This document shows, piece after piece, positions 12,501 through 24,682 of a stretch of DNA of 64,000 nucleotides. Source of the DNA: Cenococcum geophilum 1.58 (taxonomy: Eukaryota > Ascomycota > Dothideomycetes > Gloniales > Gloniaceae). The notes beneath the pieces are model-generated. The model saw nothing but the letters and a program-made list of their open reading frames with translations, had not been told where the DNA came from and did not search any database. The translations under genes were made by a program, and so were the position numbers. Within the stretch, counting starts at the first letter, position 1; each line of letters begins with the position of its first letter. The stretch is from NCBI GenBank assembly GCA_001692895.1, contig KV748178.1:2466536-2530535 (forward strand), given 5' to 3'.

Positions 12501-14412
12501 GCTTAATTCTAAAGTCCTCATGTAGCATAAAAGTGGCAATTAGACTGGACCTTACCATCTACTAGCCGTAGAAGATGAGACCTGCTGTGTATAGCTCCCT
12601 AGTGGACCGACAAGCTTCAGAAGCATATCCGTAAAACCCTATTTTTGGTCTAAAAACACCCATAACGTTAAGCTAGACGAACCAGAAGCACCCGCCGAAT
12701 TAGATAAACTAGAAGCACCCTTGCCTACCTTAGAGGTCCTTTAGAAACCTACTGAACCTACTAAACCTACCGTAAAGCGTGGCCGAGGACGCCCCCGTAA
12801 GAACCCCGTAACGGAGAATTATCTAACCTTTATAGGCACATCCGTAAAGCAATCTCCGCCTGTAGATATATCAGTTTTGGTATAGGAAACCCCTTTTATG
12901 GACTTATGACGTAAAGAGATTAACGGACTACTTGAGAAGGGCGTCTTTGCAGTTATAACGGAGAGAGATGTTCCATAAGGCGTCCGTATATTTAACTTAC
13001 GCTTCGTTAATAAGATTAAGCACCCTAGTACTAACAAAGCCTTTAAGAAATTAAGGCTTATTGTATAAGCCTATAACGACCAGGGAAAGGACCTAGTCCT
13101 TACGCAATTGCCTATAATTTAACGAGTTAGTTAACGGATTATACTTATACTTACGCCTAGACTATAGCAAGCTAAAACCGTAGCCCTCTACTTACGGGAT
13201 ATCTTATAAGCCTACGTACAGTCTAATACCTACCTAAGTAGGGATATCTTTATATAACTACCCCTTAAGCTTAACTTGCAACTAGGAACAATTCTACGGG
13301 TTATAAAACCCCTTTATAGAGTACCGGAAGCTAGAAACTACTAGTTTAAAACGTATCACTAGTATTACGTTAGTAAACTTAAAATGGAACAGTTGACCTA
13401 TAACCCCTGCCTTCTATACACCCTATTAAACGGCCTTAGTATTATCGGACTCTAAATAGATGATACCCTCTTTTTAGCGGACCGGACCTTTACGGACGTA
13501 GAAGAGACTAAACTATAAGAGGCAAAGTTCTTAGTAAAGCCGCGAGAGCAGTTAACTAAGTAGACTCCAATTAAGTTTAATAGAGGCTTAATTATATAAA
13601 AGGGTAACCTAATCTAGCTGACTTAGGAACGCCAAGCTTAAAACCTAAGGCTTATTATAGCAAAGCCTACGGACCTTACTAGTTCCCGTAAAGAGACCTA
13701 TAAGACCATAAATACGAAGGACTAATACGTTGTATAGCGTGCAAGAGGCGCCTATATTGCTATAGTCTGTCAACCTAAATCTGCCTATAATGTATCCTTT
13801 ACGGCCCAGGTAACAGATCCGCAAGAGGAAAATATTAAGCAGCTTAATAAGCGTATTCAGTGGCAAATTAATAATACAACAAGAGGACTTACTTTTGTAC
13901 CACTAGACCTAAATTCCCTTAGCGTAATAGTATTTACGGACGCCTCCTTCGCTAATAATAGGGACCTGTCATCGTAAATCGGCTTCGTAATTATACTTAC
14001 GGACCATAATTAGGACGCAAATATACTATATTAATCTTCAATTAAATGCAAATAAGTAACCCGCAGTGTACTAGCTTCTAAACTATATACACTAGCTTAT
14101 GGCTTTAATATAGCAGCCGTAATCAAATCAACAATCTAGAAGATCCTATAATTGGAGCAGTTACCCCTAGTTTTATACACCAATTTAAAGTCCCTTTACG
14201 ACTGCCTAGTCAAACTAGGTACAACACAAGAGAAGAGGCTTATAGTCGACCTAATGTGCTTATATCAGGCCTACGAACAACATAAGATTACGGAGGTCAA
14301 ATGGATTAGCAGTGAAGACAACCCAGCAGACGCTATAACTAAGGCAAAGCCGTGCCAAGCTCTTAAAAACCTAATTAATACAAATAAGCTCGACCTAAGG
14401 GTTATAGAATAG
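9502..14412 (+). pseudogene. Copia gag-pol polyprotein, one frame with RIP-type stops
   Basis: From ATG 9502 to the stop at 14412 all recognisable domains lie in one reading frame (about 1636 codons), so I see no frameshift, only premature TAG/TAA codons. Gag covers about 9502-10840. The zinc knuckle is at 10849 onward (CFVCGKEGYW..RH). The protease near 11270 reads INTGAS (Asp to Asn). Integrase covers about 11780-12500. RT covers about 13040-13560. RNase H ends the frame (14152-14412; [20 protein letters not shown], then [10 protein letters not shown]). One ambiguous base (N) lies at 11947. The element is not functional as it stands. Confidence 0.85.
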
Positions 14413-14439
14413 GTGGAACGAGACTAATAGGGCACTTAT

Positions 14440-14532
14440 GGTTCATTTACGGCCCGTCGGAAGACCGCATGGTTTATTTACGGCCCGTTAAAAGGCCGTA
14501 CGGTTTATTTTACGGACCGTAAACAGGATTTA
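14440..14532 (+). repeat. Three 31-bp tandem repeats in the Copia 3' untranslated region
   Basis: Units start at 14440, 14471 and 14502 with GGTTTATTTACGGCCCGT-like sequence, separated from the RNase H stop by about 30 bp. The third unit has TTTTACGGACCGT. They lie between the coding end and the 3' LTR. Confidence 0.8.
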
Positions 14533-14674
14533 TGGTCAGCTTAGAGCACCGTCTAGAAGGCAGACCAGAAGGCACCTTAGGAGGGATTTCCTATGTATTT
14601 CTTTTGTGCTTTACGGCTCTATTAAAGCGATTACGGAGGCTAGATACAAGTAAGTCATTTTTAAGTACCGCTAG

Positions 14675-14894
14675 TGTATAATTATAGCACGTGGTATACC
14701 AAACGCGTAGTTACGCGTTTGGTGTACTAACCACCTGCATGCTAACTAATTAGGGGGGAGGCGTGTCAGTATATAGACCACGTAGTCTACCTCAATAGAA
14801 TCGACAGTCACCACCATCCTAAAGAGTATACGATACTATACGTATTTCGTGCCCCGGGATATGACTTATTTGTATTATTAAGTTAATATAAACA
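14675..14894 (+). repeat. 3' LTR of Copia
   Basis: 220 bp, identical in length to the 5' LTR and with the same TG...CA ends. The duplication GATAC follows at 14895-14899. Confidence 0.95.
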
Positions 14895-17800
14895 GATACC
14901 TATCCTTTCTAGTAATACTGTTTAACTGTCTATAGTTAATACATAGCCTTAGTTTGCCATTTTTTTTAGTATAAATAGTACTGGATAACCCGCTAATAAC
15001 TGCGATGGTCTAATATATCCCTTTTATAAGTTTTCCTAGATAAACTCTTTAAGTGCTCTACCTTCTTTTTTGGTAAGCTTATAGATTGGAAAGAATTTTA
15101 GACTTATTTCTGGTTCTAATTCTATTTTATAGTCTTATGCTACGTGCCCTAACAGCCTTTTACTTTTTAGTAACCATAGTTTCTTACTATACTTATAGTA
15201 TCTTTTTAGTATATAACTTAAGCCTCGCTTAGTTTCTTTATATATTACTCCGACTTAGTACTATACTAACTTAGTTTACTATTATATCTTACGGTGTTAA
15301 GTATCTCTAATATTAACCTAGCCTATAATCTAATCAATCTTTAGATTGTATTTCTATAACTAAGGCATTCCTAGTACTGCCTTATTATTCCCTAATAGTA
15401 ATATATTAAAAGACATCTTAATTTATCTTCCTTTAATAATTAGCTAAATAGGTCCTATTTTAAGATTAATGATGCCTCCTCCGTAGGCTATTGGATCTCC
15501 TAAAATCGTAACTAATAGGTAAAGATGTTCTTTCTTTTTATGTAGTAATCCTATTCTCTTAACTGCTGCTAGCGAGATATGGTTCCTTGTTGCTCTACTA
15601 TCTATTAGTGCCTTAAACTGCTAATCTTACTACTTAACTTATAAATTTAGGTGTTATTTTTAAATTCCTTTAAGGGTCTAAGGCTCTACTATTAGTTCCC
15701 TCTAGTCCTATAGGCCTCTACTTTTCCCAACTATTAGCTACTAGATCCTATTTATACTTGGTCCACTTTTAGCTAATACTTAGTTCGCTTTTTATCTTTA
15801 ATATACTATAGATAGGTGTTTTCTAGATATTTCTACTATTGTTATTTATCTAGGTATTTTTCCGTAAGGAATCTTTCTAGTTAAAGTGTTAAGTCCCCTT
15901 ATTTTTAAACTTCTACTAGGTGCTAACTATGTATATATTTAGCGTTTTAATATTTTACTTTATCCGTTAACTAATATATTCTTACTAGGTATTTCCGGTT
16001 CTTATCTTTAGGTACTCTATATATGTTATACGCATTATCTATATATACGATTTATGCTAACGTATAATATGCTTAGTGTCTTAGGTTAACTCTTAGCTCG
16101 TCCTTATCCTTAAGTTTAAACCTCTCTCATGTTAATCTAAGCGTTATAACTTTATTTATAGGTACTAAGATTTATCTCTCACTTCTCTAATCCTCTAATT
16201 ACTCCTTTAGATCCTTTAACGTTATAATTAAGGCTCCTTTAATGTATGTTATAGCCTTTTCTATAATTAGGTGGTTTTGGATAACTTTTTTATCTAACCA
16301 TATATAGAAATCTTCCTACTTATTATTATGTTGTTGTCTATACCACTTTTAGTATAACCCTTTAAGTATATACGGCGTATCCGTTAAAAAGTATCTTTTT
16401 ATTACTATATCGTAATAACCTTTAGTGTATTGTTCTTTAAATCTAGTTAAAATCCCTAAATCCTCTTCTTATTTTAGTTTGGTAAGCTACTTAGCTCTTA
16501 ATATGCCTACCTTAGGCCTATTGGTGATTTTTTATATAGGCGCTCTGTCCCTTATACATCCTAATATGCTAGATTTTTTATCTAGTTTCTGCTCTTGCTA
16601 TAAAGTAATTCTTACTCTAAACTCCTCTATGGTTTCTTTTCTTTTGCGTTTTATAAGTAGATCCTTAAAGTCTTTTTACTTCTTGATCTTTATATTAAGT
16701 TTTTAATCTTTAGGCTAAACGCTTTATTTACCTAGTAAGTCTTCTAGGTCTATATGTCTATCTCCTAATCTAATTGCTGTTTATACTGTAGATTCTCTAA
16801 TTTATAAAGAAGTCTCTTGCTTCTTACTTATAGGTGTCCTTATTTATACTCCGAATTCTTAACCCCTTAGATTCTTTAATCCTGAGCTTACTTCTAGCTT
16901 AAGCTTAGCTTCCGCCTTAGTTTAACTAGGCGTTTTTAGTATTCTTATCTTGTCTTAAGAGTCTTAAATCTTACTTATCTCGTCTTAAAAATCTTATGCT
17001 ATTGGGAACTCTTATCCTGAGCTTATTTATATGTTTTTAAACTAAGCTGCTGTCCTGCTCTATTGGTTTTTATCTATTATAGGTCCTTAAGTGTGCCTTA
17101 TCTTGTCTTAAGAATCTTAGTTATCTCTTATCTTATTTTAAGAATCTTAAGCCTTTAGCCTTTTGCCTTTATTAAGTGCCGAAGTGGTTTACTGTCCTAC
17201 TTCTCTTACGTTTTATAAAGCGATAGATATCGTGTCTAGTGGGGTTTCGATCCCTACTAATATTCCCTATTTTATAGTGGAATTATCCTCTACCTCTTGT
17301 ATAATATCTTTAATGGCTACGCGTTTCTAGTAAACCGCCTTTATTGCCTTATCGTTATAAAATATTTTACTTTTCTTAAACTTATTATCCTTAATATCTA
17401 ATCTATAAACTGGTTTATTAGTTCCTCTATACTCTATAGATTTTAGCTCTTATAGCTAATAGCTTACGCTATACTTAGCGTCTTTATAAATTTAGTATAC
17501 GTTGTTATAATAAAACGTAAAACTTCTAATTAAACATTCCTTTGTTCCTCGCAGTATACTGTTATTCCTTTATATATATATGTCTTTTGCTAGTCTGGTT
17601 CCCTTTATTATATAGTAACTCTAACTATCTTTATAATCCCTTATAAAGTGACCTTATTTCCTATAATTTATATAAGCTCCGTCTCTAAACTATTAACTTT
17701 GCTATAGAGTCCGCCTAAACGTCTTCTGCTGTTAAGATCCCTAGTTTAGCCTTTGCTTTTTAGTCCTATAATTACTAGATCCTTAACCTCTAGGTTTTTA

Positions 17801-18725
17801 TAGTTTCTTACTCTATCTTTTATAGGCTTCTCTAGTACCGCTTAGGTCTATTAGCTCTGCGCTATACTATAGTTTTTAACTTAGCTTTAGTTAATGCGTA
17901 CTCTGCGCCTTATATAACTATAGAACTTTATTCTGGCCTCTCTTAGCCTGTTCCCTTTAGTAGATCTAATTATTAATCTTAATTACTTAATCTATTAACT
18001 CCCTTAGGGTGTCCGTATCTTCTATTAGAATAATTATATCCTAGACTTTAGCCTTAAGTCCCTGTTTATACTATACTATAAGCGCCCTATTATTCTACTT
18101 AACTTATATAGCTAATATCTGGAACTGTGTTATATACTTAATTACTAAGGTTCGTTGTATAATGTCTTAGAGTTTTCTTTTTACCGTAGTTGTTAATTCC
18201 GGGTCTCTAAATATTTGCGTAAGTTACTCTGTAAACCCCTCCTAATTTAAGAATATAAATCGCATATCTTGGTTAGTGGTTGTTATTCCGTTTGCCTATA
18301 TCTCTATAAGGTAGAGTTTAAACCACTTTAGTGCTCTTTCTAATAGGAATAGTCCTATATAGGCTATTTGATCTATAGGTGTTAGTAGCTTTACCCCTTC
18401 TTGCGTAACTTTAAAGTGTATTTGCGTAAGAAATTCTTTAAGCTTTAACCTCTCTCCTAAGAATCTCTTAATGGATAGTAACTTAATCTTCGCTGCTCCT
18501 ATCCCGTTAATCCTGTTTTCTAATATTACATTATTTTCTGTTAATTGGTTAACTATCTCTTATAATTGTCTAACCATTATAGGTTGCTATAAGTTAGTAT
18601 CTGCTATACTAGTGTTGTTTTCTGATCTCGAAGTAGTTGCTGCCGTTAATGGCGTTATAGTGGCTGCTTTTAGTGGCATGTTGTTTGACTTTCTTATATT
18701 TAATACCGTAACTAGGTAGTAATTG

Positions 18726-19149
18726 TGTAACGGAACCTTGTAGCAAGTACTACGGTAGGCTCGTTAATAGGCTAGGTATATAGGTAATATAAATTAAAGT
18801 TAATAACGTAATAATAACTGGTGGAGTGGTTGCTTAATAGATTAACTCTAATTATATTCTAAGAATTACTATAAGGAAGGAACTATCTAGGTAGGGACTA
18901 AGGGTCCTTAAATACACAACCGTACTCCTATAAAATCCTTCTTGTATATAATAAATATATGCTCTATTTACTCTATAACGGATTATGTAGATTATATAGA
19001 TTATATAGATTACATTATATAACCTTAGTTACTATTCCTCATTATATAGTTCTACTGGCTCTATTCTGGACTATGCCTAAATTAACTAACTAGCTTCTTC
19101 CGACTCTTCTCTAAGTAGTTGTAATATCGTACTTAAAGCGTCCGTAATA
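18726..19149 (-). repeat. 5' LTR of Gypsy C
   Basis: 424 bp. On the minus strand it begins TATTACGGACGC (TG changed to TA) and ends GGTTCCGTTACA. It contains the uninterrupted version of the MITE target (TTAGTTACTATTCC near 19024-19037). The duplication CCTAA follows at 19150. Confidence 0.9.
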
Positions 19150-22100
19150 CCTAAGGAAAGGACCTATAAAATACGCATAGATTAGAACCCCTAAAGAAAT
19201 TACCCGGAATTACCTAATACCCTTACTACTATGCTATAAAATATAGTAGTAGGCAAAGTAGCTATAGGACCCTTAAATACTTTAGATAAAGAAATAATTA
19301 ATGTTTTAACCCCCTAGGCGGAACTTGCGGCAGCTAATACTAAAATTAAACGACTATAAGAGCTGCTTAAAGCTAGAGATACCCCTATATCTAATAATAA
19401 GTCATTATTAGACAACTAAAGACTTGCTATAGTCCTTTAGGCCCTATCCTAGCGCCTTAGTAAATTTACTAAGGCCTATATAGTACTGAAGCGGTTAGTA
19501 AAGGTTATAGATCCCCTATTACTTATAGATAAAACAAACCTAATATTTAATAACCAGAAGCTTTAATTACGGGATAAGCTTAAAGTTAATACTAACTACT
19601 TTCCTATCCCCTAAGCTAAGATAGCCTATATCTTTAGCCGTACTAGTAAAGACGTTTAGATGTATTTACGCCTATAATACACTAAAGACTTAGCAGACCC
19701 CTTTATCTCTAAAGAAAAAATAATTAAATACTTATCTTTTATTTATAAAGACCCTTTTAAAGTATAGAATGCCTACCTTAGCTATAAAAGCCTAAATATA
19801 AAAACAGCGGAGACCTTTTTAGACTTTTAGACCCGCTTTCTATACCTAGCCGGATAGGCCTAGATCCCCTAGGAAGACCTATTACTAGACCTCTTTAATA
19901 AGCTTATCCTAGACCTATAGCGGGCCGTATTACTAGCTTATACTATAGCATAGACGTTAAAAGAACTTACGGACTATTGCCTAGTTATTAACTAAGGCCT
20001 CTATCGAATTAAGGTACGCGCTAATTAGCTAAAAACTAGAAACCTCGCAAATTAGGCCACAAGTACTATAAGAACGGCCCGTAGTGCCCCGGTATAATTA
20101 GTAACCCCTATAATACTAGCTGCTTAGCCTATAGTTAACCTAGTAGCTAGCCGCATAGCTACCCCTACTGCGGGTCTAGTATACACCTAGCCTATATATA
20201 GCAACCCCTATATAGAGGCCCTTAGTAATTAAGGAGCTTACTTTTTATACGGTTAACCTAGCTACCCTATAAGGAACTACCTAATAAAGGTAAAGATAAA
20301 CAAGGTCCTATTAATTTAGGAGAATAGTATAGAGTTAGAAAAAGAGAAACCTTAGAGGAAGACTTCTTCCTAGGGTTAAAAGGAATCGATATATTATATA
20401 TTAATCTAGGTCGGCTAGTTAGTAGAAAAAGCTACACTATCCCTTATACTTTATTCCATAATAGATATTAAGTTTTAACCTCTACTTTAGCTAACTTAGA
20501 AGTAAATACCTTTACCTTAATTAATATAAAGTGCGCTATAAAACTAGCTAACTTTTTTAATGCGTCTTTAGAAGAACTACCTAAGCTAATTCCTATTTAT
20601 GGGTATAATAGATGGGTAGAACCACCTATTACGACTATATTACGGATTTACCTTTATATTAATAAACAAAGGTAATATAATATCCCCTTCCTTATTACGG
20701 ACCTAGAAAGCTATAATATAATCTTAAAAAGAAAATAGCTAGCCTATTTAGGCTTATAGCTAGACATACGGAGTAGACGGCTTATCTAGCCTAAAACCCT
20801 ACCCCCAACTCCTTCCTTTATAAAAGAAATCAGCATTATAATAGAAAATCTTATACGCCCTTAGATTAATACTATTTACTAGGCTAATGCTATATATAGG
20901 GACTAGGCCTTTAAGAAAGATATATAGCTTAATCCGCAATAGATCTATATACTACGCCGCCCCCAGACTACCTATATTACGCTACCCGCATTAAAGACCT
21001 AGGAAGTTAATAATGACCTAAAAAAGCCCCCTATAAAAAGCTTAGGCCCTATATAGCTATAAAGAATAGCAAGAAATATTAAACGCTATACTAAACTAAT
21101 AGACTAGAGGGATAACTTGCTGAAGATAAAATAGGAGCTAAGAAAGATTATAAACCCTAAACCGTAAAATACAGTCCAGTAAATAGCTATAAGGAAACCT
21201 ACGGACCTCCTACTAGTTAATATCTGCTATATTAGCGCTATAGGATTCTACTAGAACTTAGTCTAGCCTAATACTATTACTTTTATAACTAGCTTATACG
21301 AAATTAACTAAATACTTAAGGAAAAGGAAAGTGAGCTTATAGACAAGGAGCTAGTAGAACAAAAACTACCCTATTAATACCAAAAGTTTAAAGATGTATT
21401 CTCTAAGGTAGTATCTAATATACTTCCACCGCACTAACTATATAACTATAAGATCGAGATTAAGTTAGATAAGGAAAACGCCCTTAGCTATACCCCCCTC
21501 CGTAAATAATCTATTGCTAAGTTATAGGCCACTAAGTAGTACCTTATTAATAACCTGGTAAAGGGTTTTATTAAGCCTAGCTAGGCCCCTTTTACCTCCC
21601 CTATTTTCTTTATAAAAAAGCTAAACAGAGGACTTTGTTTCTATATTAATTACTATAAGCTTAATAATATAACCCATAAAGACCGTTATCCGCTACCTCT
21701 ACTTAATAAGATACTAGCCCAAATAAATAGAGCTAAGGTATTTATAAAGCTTAATATCCGTTAGGCTTTCTACCAAATTAGAATAAACCTTAGATCTATA
21801 AATCTTATTATATTTTAGACTTAATATAGATTGTATAAGTATAAAGTACTTCTTTTTAGACTAACTAACGGACTGGCTATATACCAACGATATATAAACA
21901 ATGTACTCTTTAACTACCTTAATAACTTCTACACGGCCTACCTAGATAATATTATAATTTACTTTAAGAATGAGTTAGAATATAAGGAGCACGTCTATAA
22001 GGTCCTATAATAACTCTATAAGGCGAGCCTCTAGGCCAATATTAAGAAGTTAGAATTTAGTGTAAAGCGTATAAAGTACCTAGGGTTTATTATTAGTATA

Positions 22101-24433
22101 GACGGAATTAAGGCTAACCTAGAAAAGACGGCCGTAATTAATTAGTAGGAACTATTACGGACCGTAAAAGGGATATAGTTATTTTTAGGCTTCTATAACT
22201 TCTACTAACGCTTTATTAAGAACTATAGTAGGATTACTCGGCCCCTTAGCTGCCTTACTATAAAGGACTAGCCCTTTCACTTTAACACCGTATATAAGTA
22301 GGCTTTTAATAAGCTTAAGAAACGACTAGTCTCCGCTCCCTTACTCGCCTACTTTAACCTAAAATAGCCCTTAATGCTAGAAACGGATGCCTTAGATAGT
22401 GTTATTACTAGCGTTTATTCCTAAAAGCAGACGGATAGAGAATGGCACCCTATTACTTACTACTTAAAGACTATAATAGATACTAAGCTAAACTACCTAA
22501 TCTATAATAAAGAAATGTTGGCTATTATCTCTAGCTTTTAGCACTGGCGAGTATAGCTAGAAGGGACCCCTAAGCCTATTTAGGTAGTTTCGGATTATAA
22601 GGCCCTTACGGCCCAGCAAGCGCGCTAGGTAGACGTTTTATCCTAGTTTAACTTCCTAATTATATATAGGCTAGGCGCCACTAACCGTGCGGACGCTTTT
22701 ATAAGACGTAAATAGGACCTAAATAACCAGATAGCCGCGAAGATCTTATTACGGACTTAGACGCTACTATAACTAGAGTACCTTAACCCTTAGATATAGG
22801 AAGAACTAAGTACTAAATCTCCGAGCGCTAAGATATATCTTATTAACCCTATGGAATTTAACCTTATTAATAAACTACTATAAGTAAACCATACGGACCC
22901 TTCTCTATAGAAATACCGTAAAAAGGTAAAGGATATTACTAGCCTATAGTCCCTTAAAAATGGACTGCTTAAGTACTAGGAACGGCTAGTAGTAGTAAAG
23001 GAATAGAACTTATAAACCTAGCTTATTACTAAAGCATATAGCTAGGTCTTTACGGCCTACACTAAAAAAAATAAGACCCGTAAGATTATTAGTAACCATT
23101 ACTATTAGCCCGGAATAGTTATAGATATTAATCGTTACGTATAGAACTACAACAACTGCTATAGGTTTACAATTCCACGAGATAAGACCTTAGGACTATT
23201 AAAACCTCTCCTAATGCCTAACCGCCCCTAGTAGTTTATCTCTATAGACTTCTATAAGCTACCTATAGACCGCGACGGATATAATATAGTTATAATTTAA
23301 GTTAACCGCTTTAGCAAGCGCCCGTTTTTAATTCCCTATTATAAGAATATTAATACTAAGGAGGCGGCCTAACTATATATTTACTATATCTACCGTATTT
23401 ATAGACTACTAGATACTATAGTATCTAATTACAGCCCATAATTTATATTAGCCTTCTAGAACAAGTTTACCCAAATCCTAGGTATTAGGCTAAAGCTCTT
23501 TATAGTATACTACCCTTAAATAAACAGCTAGACGGAGATTGTGAATTAATATTTAGATTAGAGACTTTAGCCTTTTATTACTACTTTTAGGATAACTAGG
23601 GCAAACTGCTACCCCTAATAGACTACGCCCAGGCAACCCTACCCTATAACTCTATAGGATTTACACCTATCTAACTAGAAATGGGGTATTTACCTTAAAT
23701 AAGCTTTAACTAGGATAGACCAGAAGGACCACGGACTATATGCAAGAAACTGTCTTATAAGGAAGCCTAATAGTATACTAAGCGCTTAGAGGAAGCCTAG
23801 ACGGTAGCCTATATAAATTTAGAAAAGGTCTAAAAATTAATAGTATAGCAGGCAAATAAGTATAGGCGTGAACCTAACTTTACTATAGGCGATATAGTCT
23901 AGGTTATAATAAAGAACTAGAAGATGGAACGGCCTAGCCATAAGCTAAACTATTAGATAGTGGGACCGTATAAGGTCCTTAAGAAGATAGGTAACTTGTA
24001 TAAAGTAAAGCTCCCGGATTTAATTAAGGTTTACCCTATTTTGTCGCCGGATAAGCTATGGAAAGCTATAAACAACCTATTACCTAAATAAAAGAACAAA
24101 CCTCCCCTACCGATTTAAGTTAGTAGCGACGATAAATAGGAGATTAAAGAAGTACTAGCCTGTAAACTAGTAAGGAAAACGCTAAAGTACTACATTAGTT
24201 AGAAAGGCTATAACCTAAACCCTACCTAGTACCCTATATAGAACTTTATTAGCAGTCCCTATAAGCTTTAAAAATTCTATAGCCGTTACCCTAATAAACT
24301 AGGACCTCTAAAGTACCTAGATAAGTAGATAGAGTGCTAATATAGCGAAGATAATAGGCTACTAAAAGAATATAAAGATAAGAACGCCCTATAGGAGTAA
24401 TACGGACATATAAAGCCTAAGGGCAGGCTTTAC

Positions 24434-24447
24434 TAAAGGGGGGGGGG
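24434..24447 (+). other. Polypurine tract of Gypsy B
   Basis: AAAGGGGGGGGGG (ten G) is followed by TAA and then the 3' LTR start at 24451. A G-rich purine run next to the 3' LTR is the expected plus-strand primer of an LTR element. Confidence 0.7.
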
Positions 24448-24450
24448 TAA

Positions 24451-24677
24451 TGTTACGGCGCTGGCAGAATATAGTAGAACTTCGCACCGGTAAGTTGCCA
24501 CAGATTGCCGTATATTGCAGTTATGTGACGCAAAGATCTTATAAAACATTAAGCGGCGCTACTCTTCTTCTCCTTTCCTTTCCCTAGCTTTAAATTCTCG
24601 TTTATAGGCAATCCAATCATATAGGCTTACGCGTCCCTCTTACTATACTTATGCCTCGATTGACTAAGTCGCTAACA
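24451..24677 (+). repeat. 3' LTR of Gypsy B
   Basis: TGTTACGGCGCTGG to CGCTAACA, 227 bp. It keeps the canonical TG...CA ends and is less RIP-altered than the 5' copy. The duplication CCCCC follows. Confidence 0.9.
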
Positions 24678-24682
24678 CCCCC

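Larger units (their letters stand above)
8855..14894 (+). mobile_element. Copia LTR retrotransposon inserted in the Gypsy C reverse transcriptase
   Basis: Two 220-bp LTRs (8855-9074, 14675-14894) are flanked by GATAC (8850-8854, 14895-14899). The order gag, zinc knuckle, protease, integrase, RT, RNase H is the Copia order. Removing the element and one GATAC joins the two halves of the Gypsy C RT. The LTRs differ at about ten positions, all C/T or G/A by my alignment. The element is visibly less degraded than its Gypsy hosts and therefore looks like the youngest of the nested retroelements. Confidence 0.95.
4918..19149 (-). mobile_element. Gypsy C chromovirus (minus strand), interrupted by Copia and a MITE
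   Basis: Two 424-bp LTRs (after removing the MITE) are flanked by the 5-bp duplication CCTAA (4913-4917 and 19150-19154). The element lies inside Gypsy B. Without the nested Copia and MITE it is about 8.0 kb. Minus-strand reading from right to left gives: gag with a degraded CCHC knuckle near 17640-17690 (NYRK.GHFIRDYK), protease, reverse transcriptase split by Copia (14900-15100 reads LRLCINYRQLNSITRKD, continuing at 8849-8380 with IFTKIDLR), RNase H (about 8250-7840), integrase (about 7650-6690, YYPQIDGQTERLNQ) and a C-terminal chromodomain (6425-6340, YKVKWIGYT). The catalytic YLDD of RT reads CLNN (near 8600), a G-to-A change. Stops are numerous. Confidence 0.9.
4576..24677 (+). mobile_element. 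Gypsy B chromovirus, complete but interrupted by Gypsy C
   Basis: Two 227-bp LTRs (4576-4802, 24451-24677) are flanked by the 5-bp duplication CCCCC (4571-4575, 24678-24682). Without Gypsy C the element is about 5.9 kb. Plus-strand domains after the inner insertion are gag (19150-20300), protease (about 20510-20790), reverse transcriptase (about 21480-22100), RNase H (about 22350-22750), integrase (about 23080-23900) and a C-terminal chromodomain-like segment (about 24130-24330). This is the gene order of the fungal Tf1/MAGGY-like chromoviruses. All domains contain many in-frame TAG/TAA stops, so the element is dead. RNase H lacks a few codons that are present in Gypsy A. Confidence 0.9.

Noticed and set aside
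18471-18719. Plus-strand 82-aa hydrophobic frame near the Gypsy C 5' end
   Set aside because: It is antisense to the Gypsy C gag region and low-complexity; no support as a gene.
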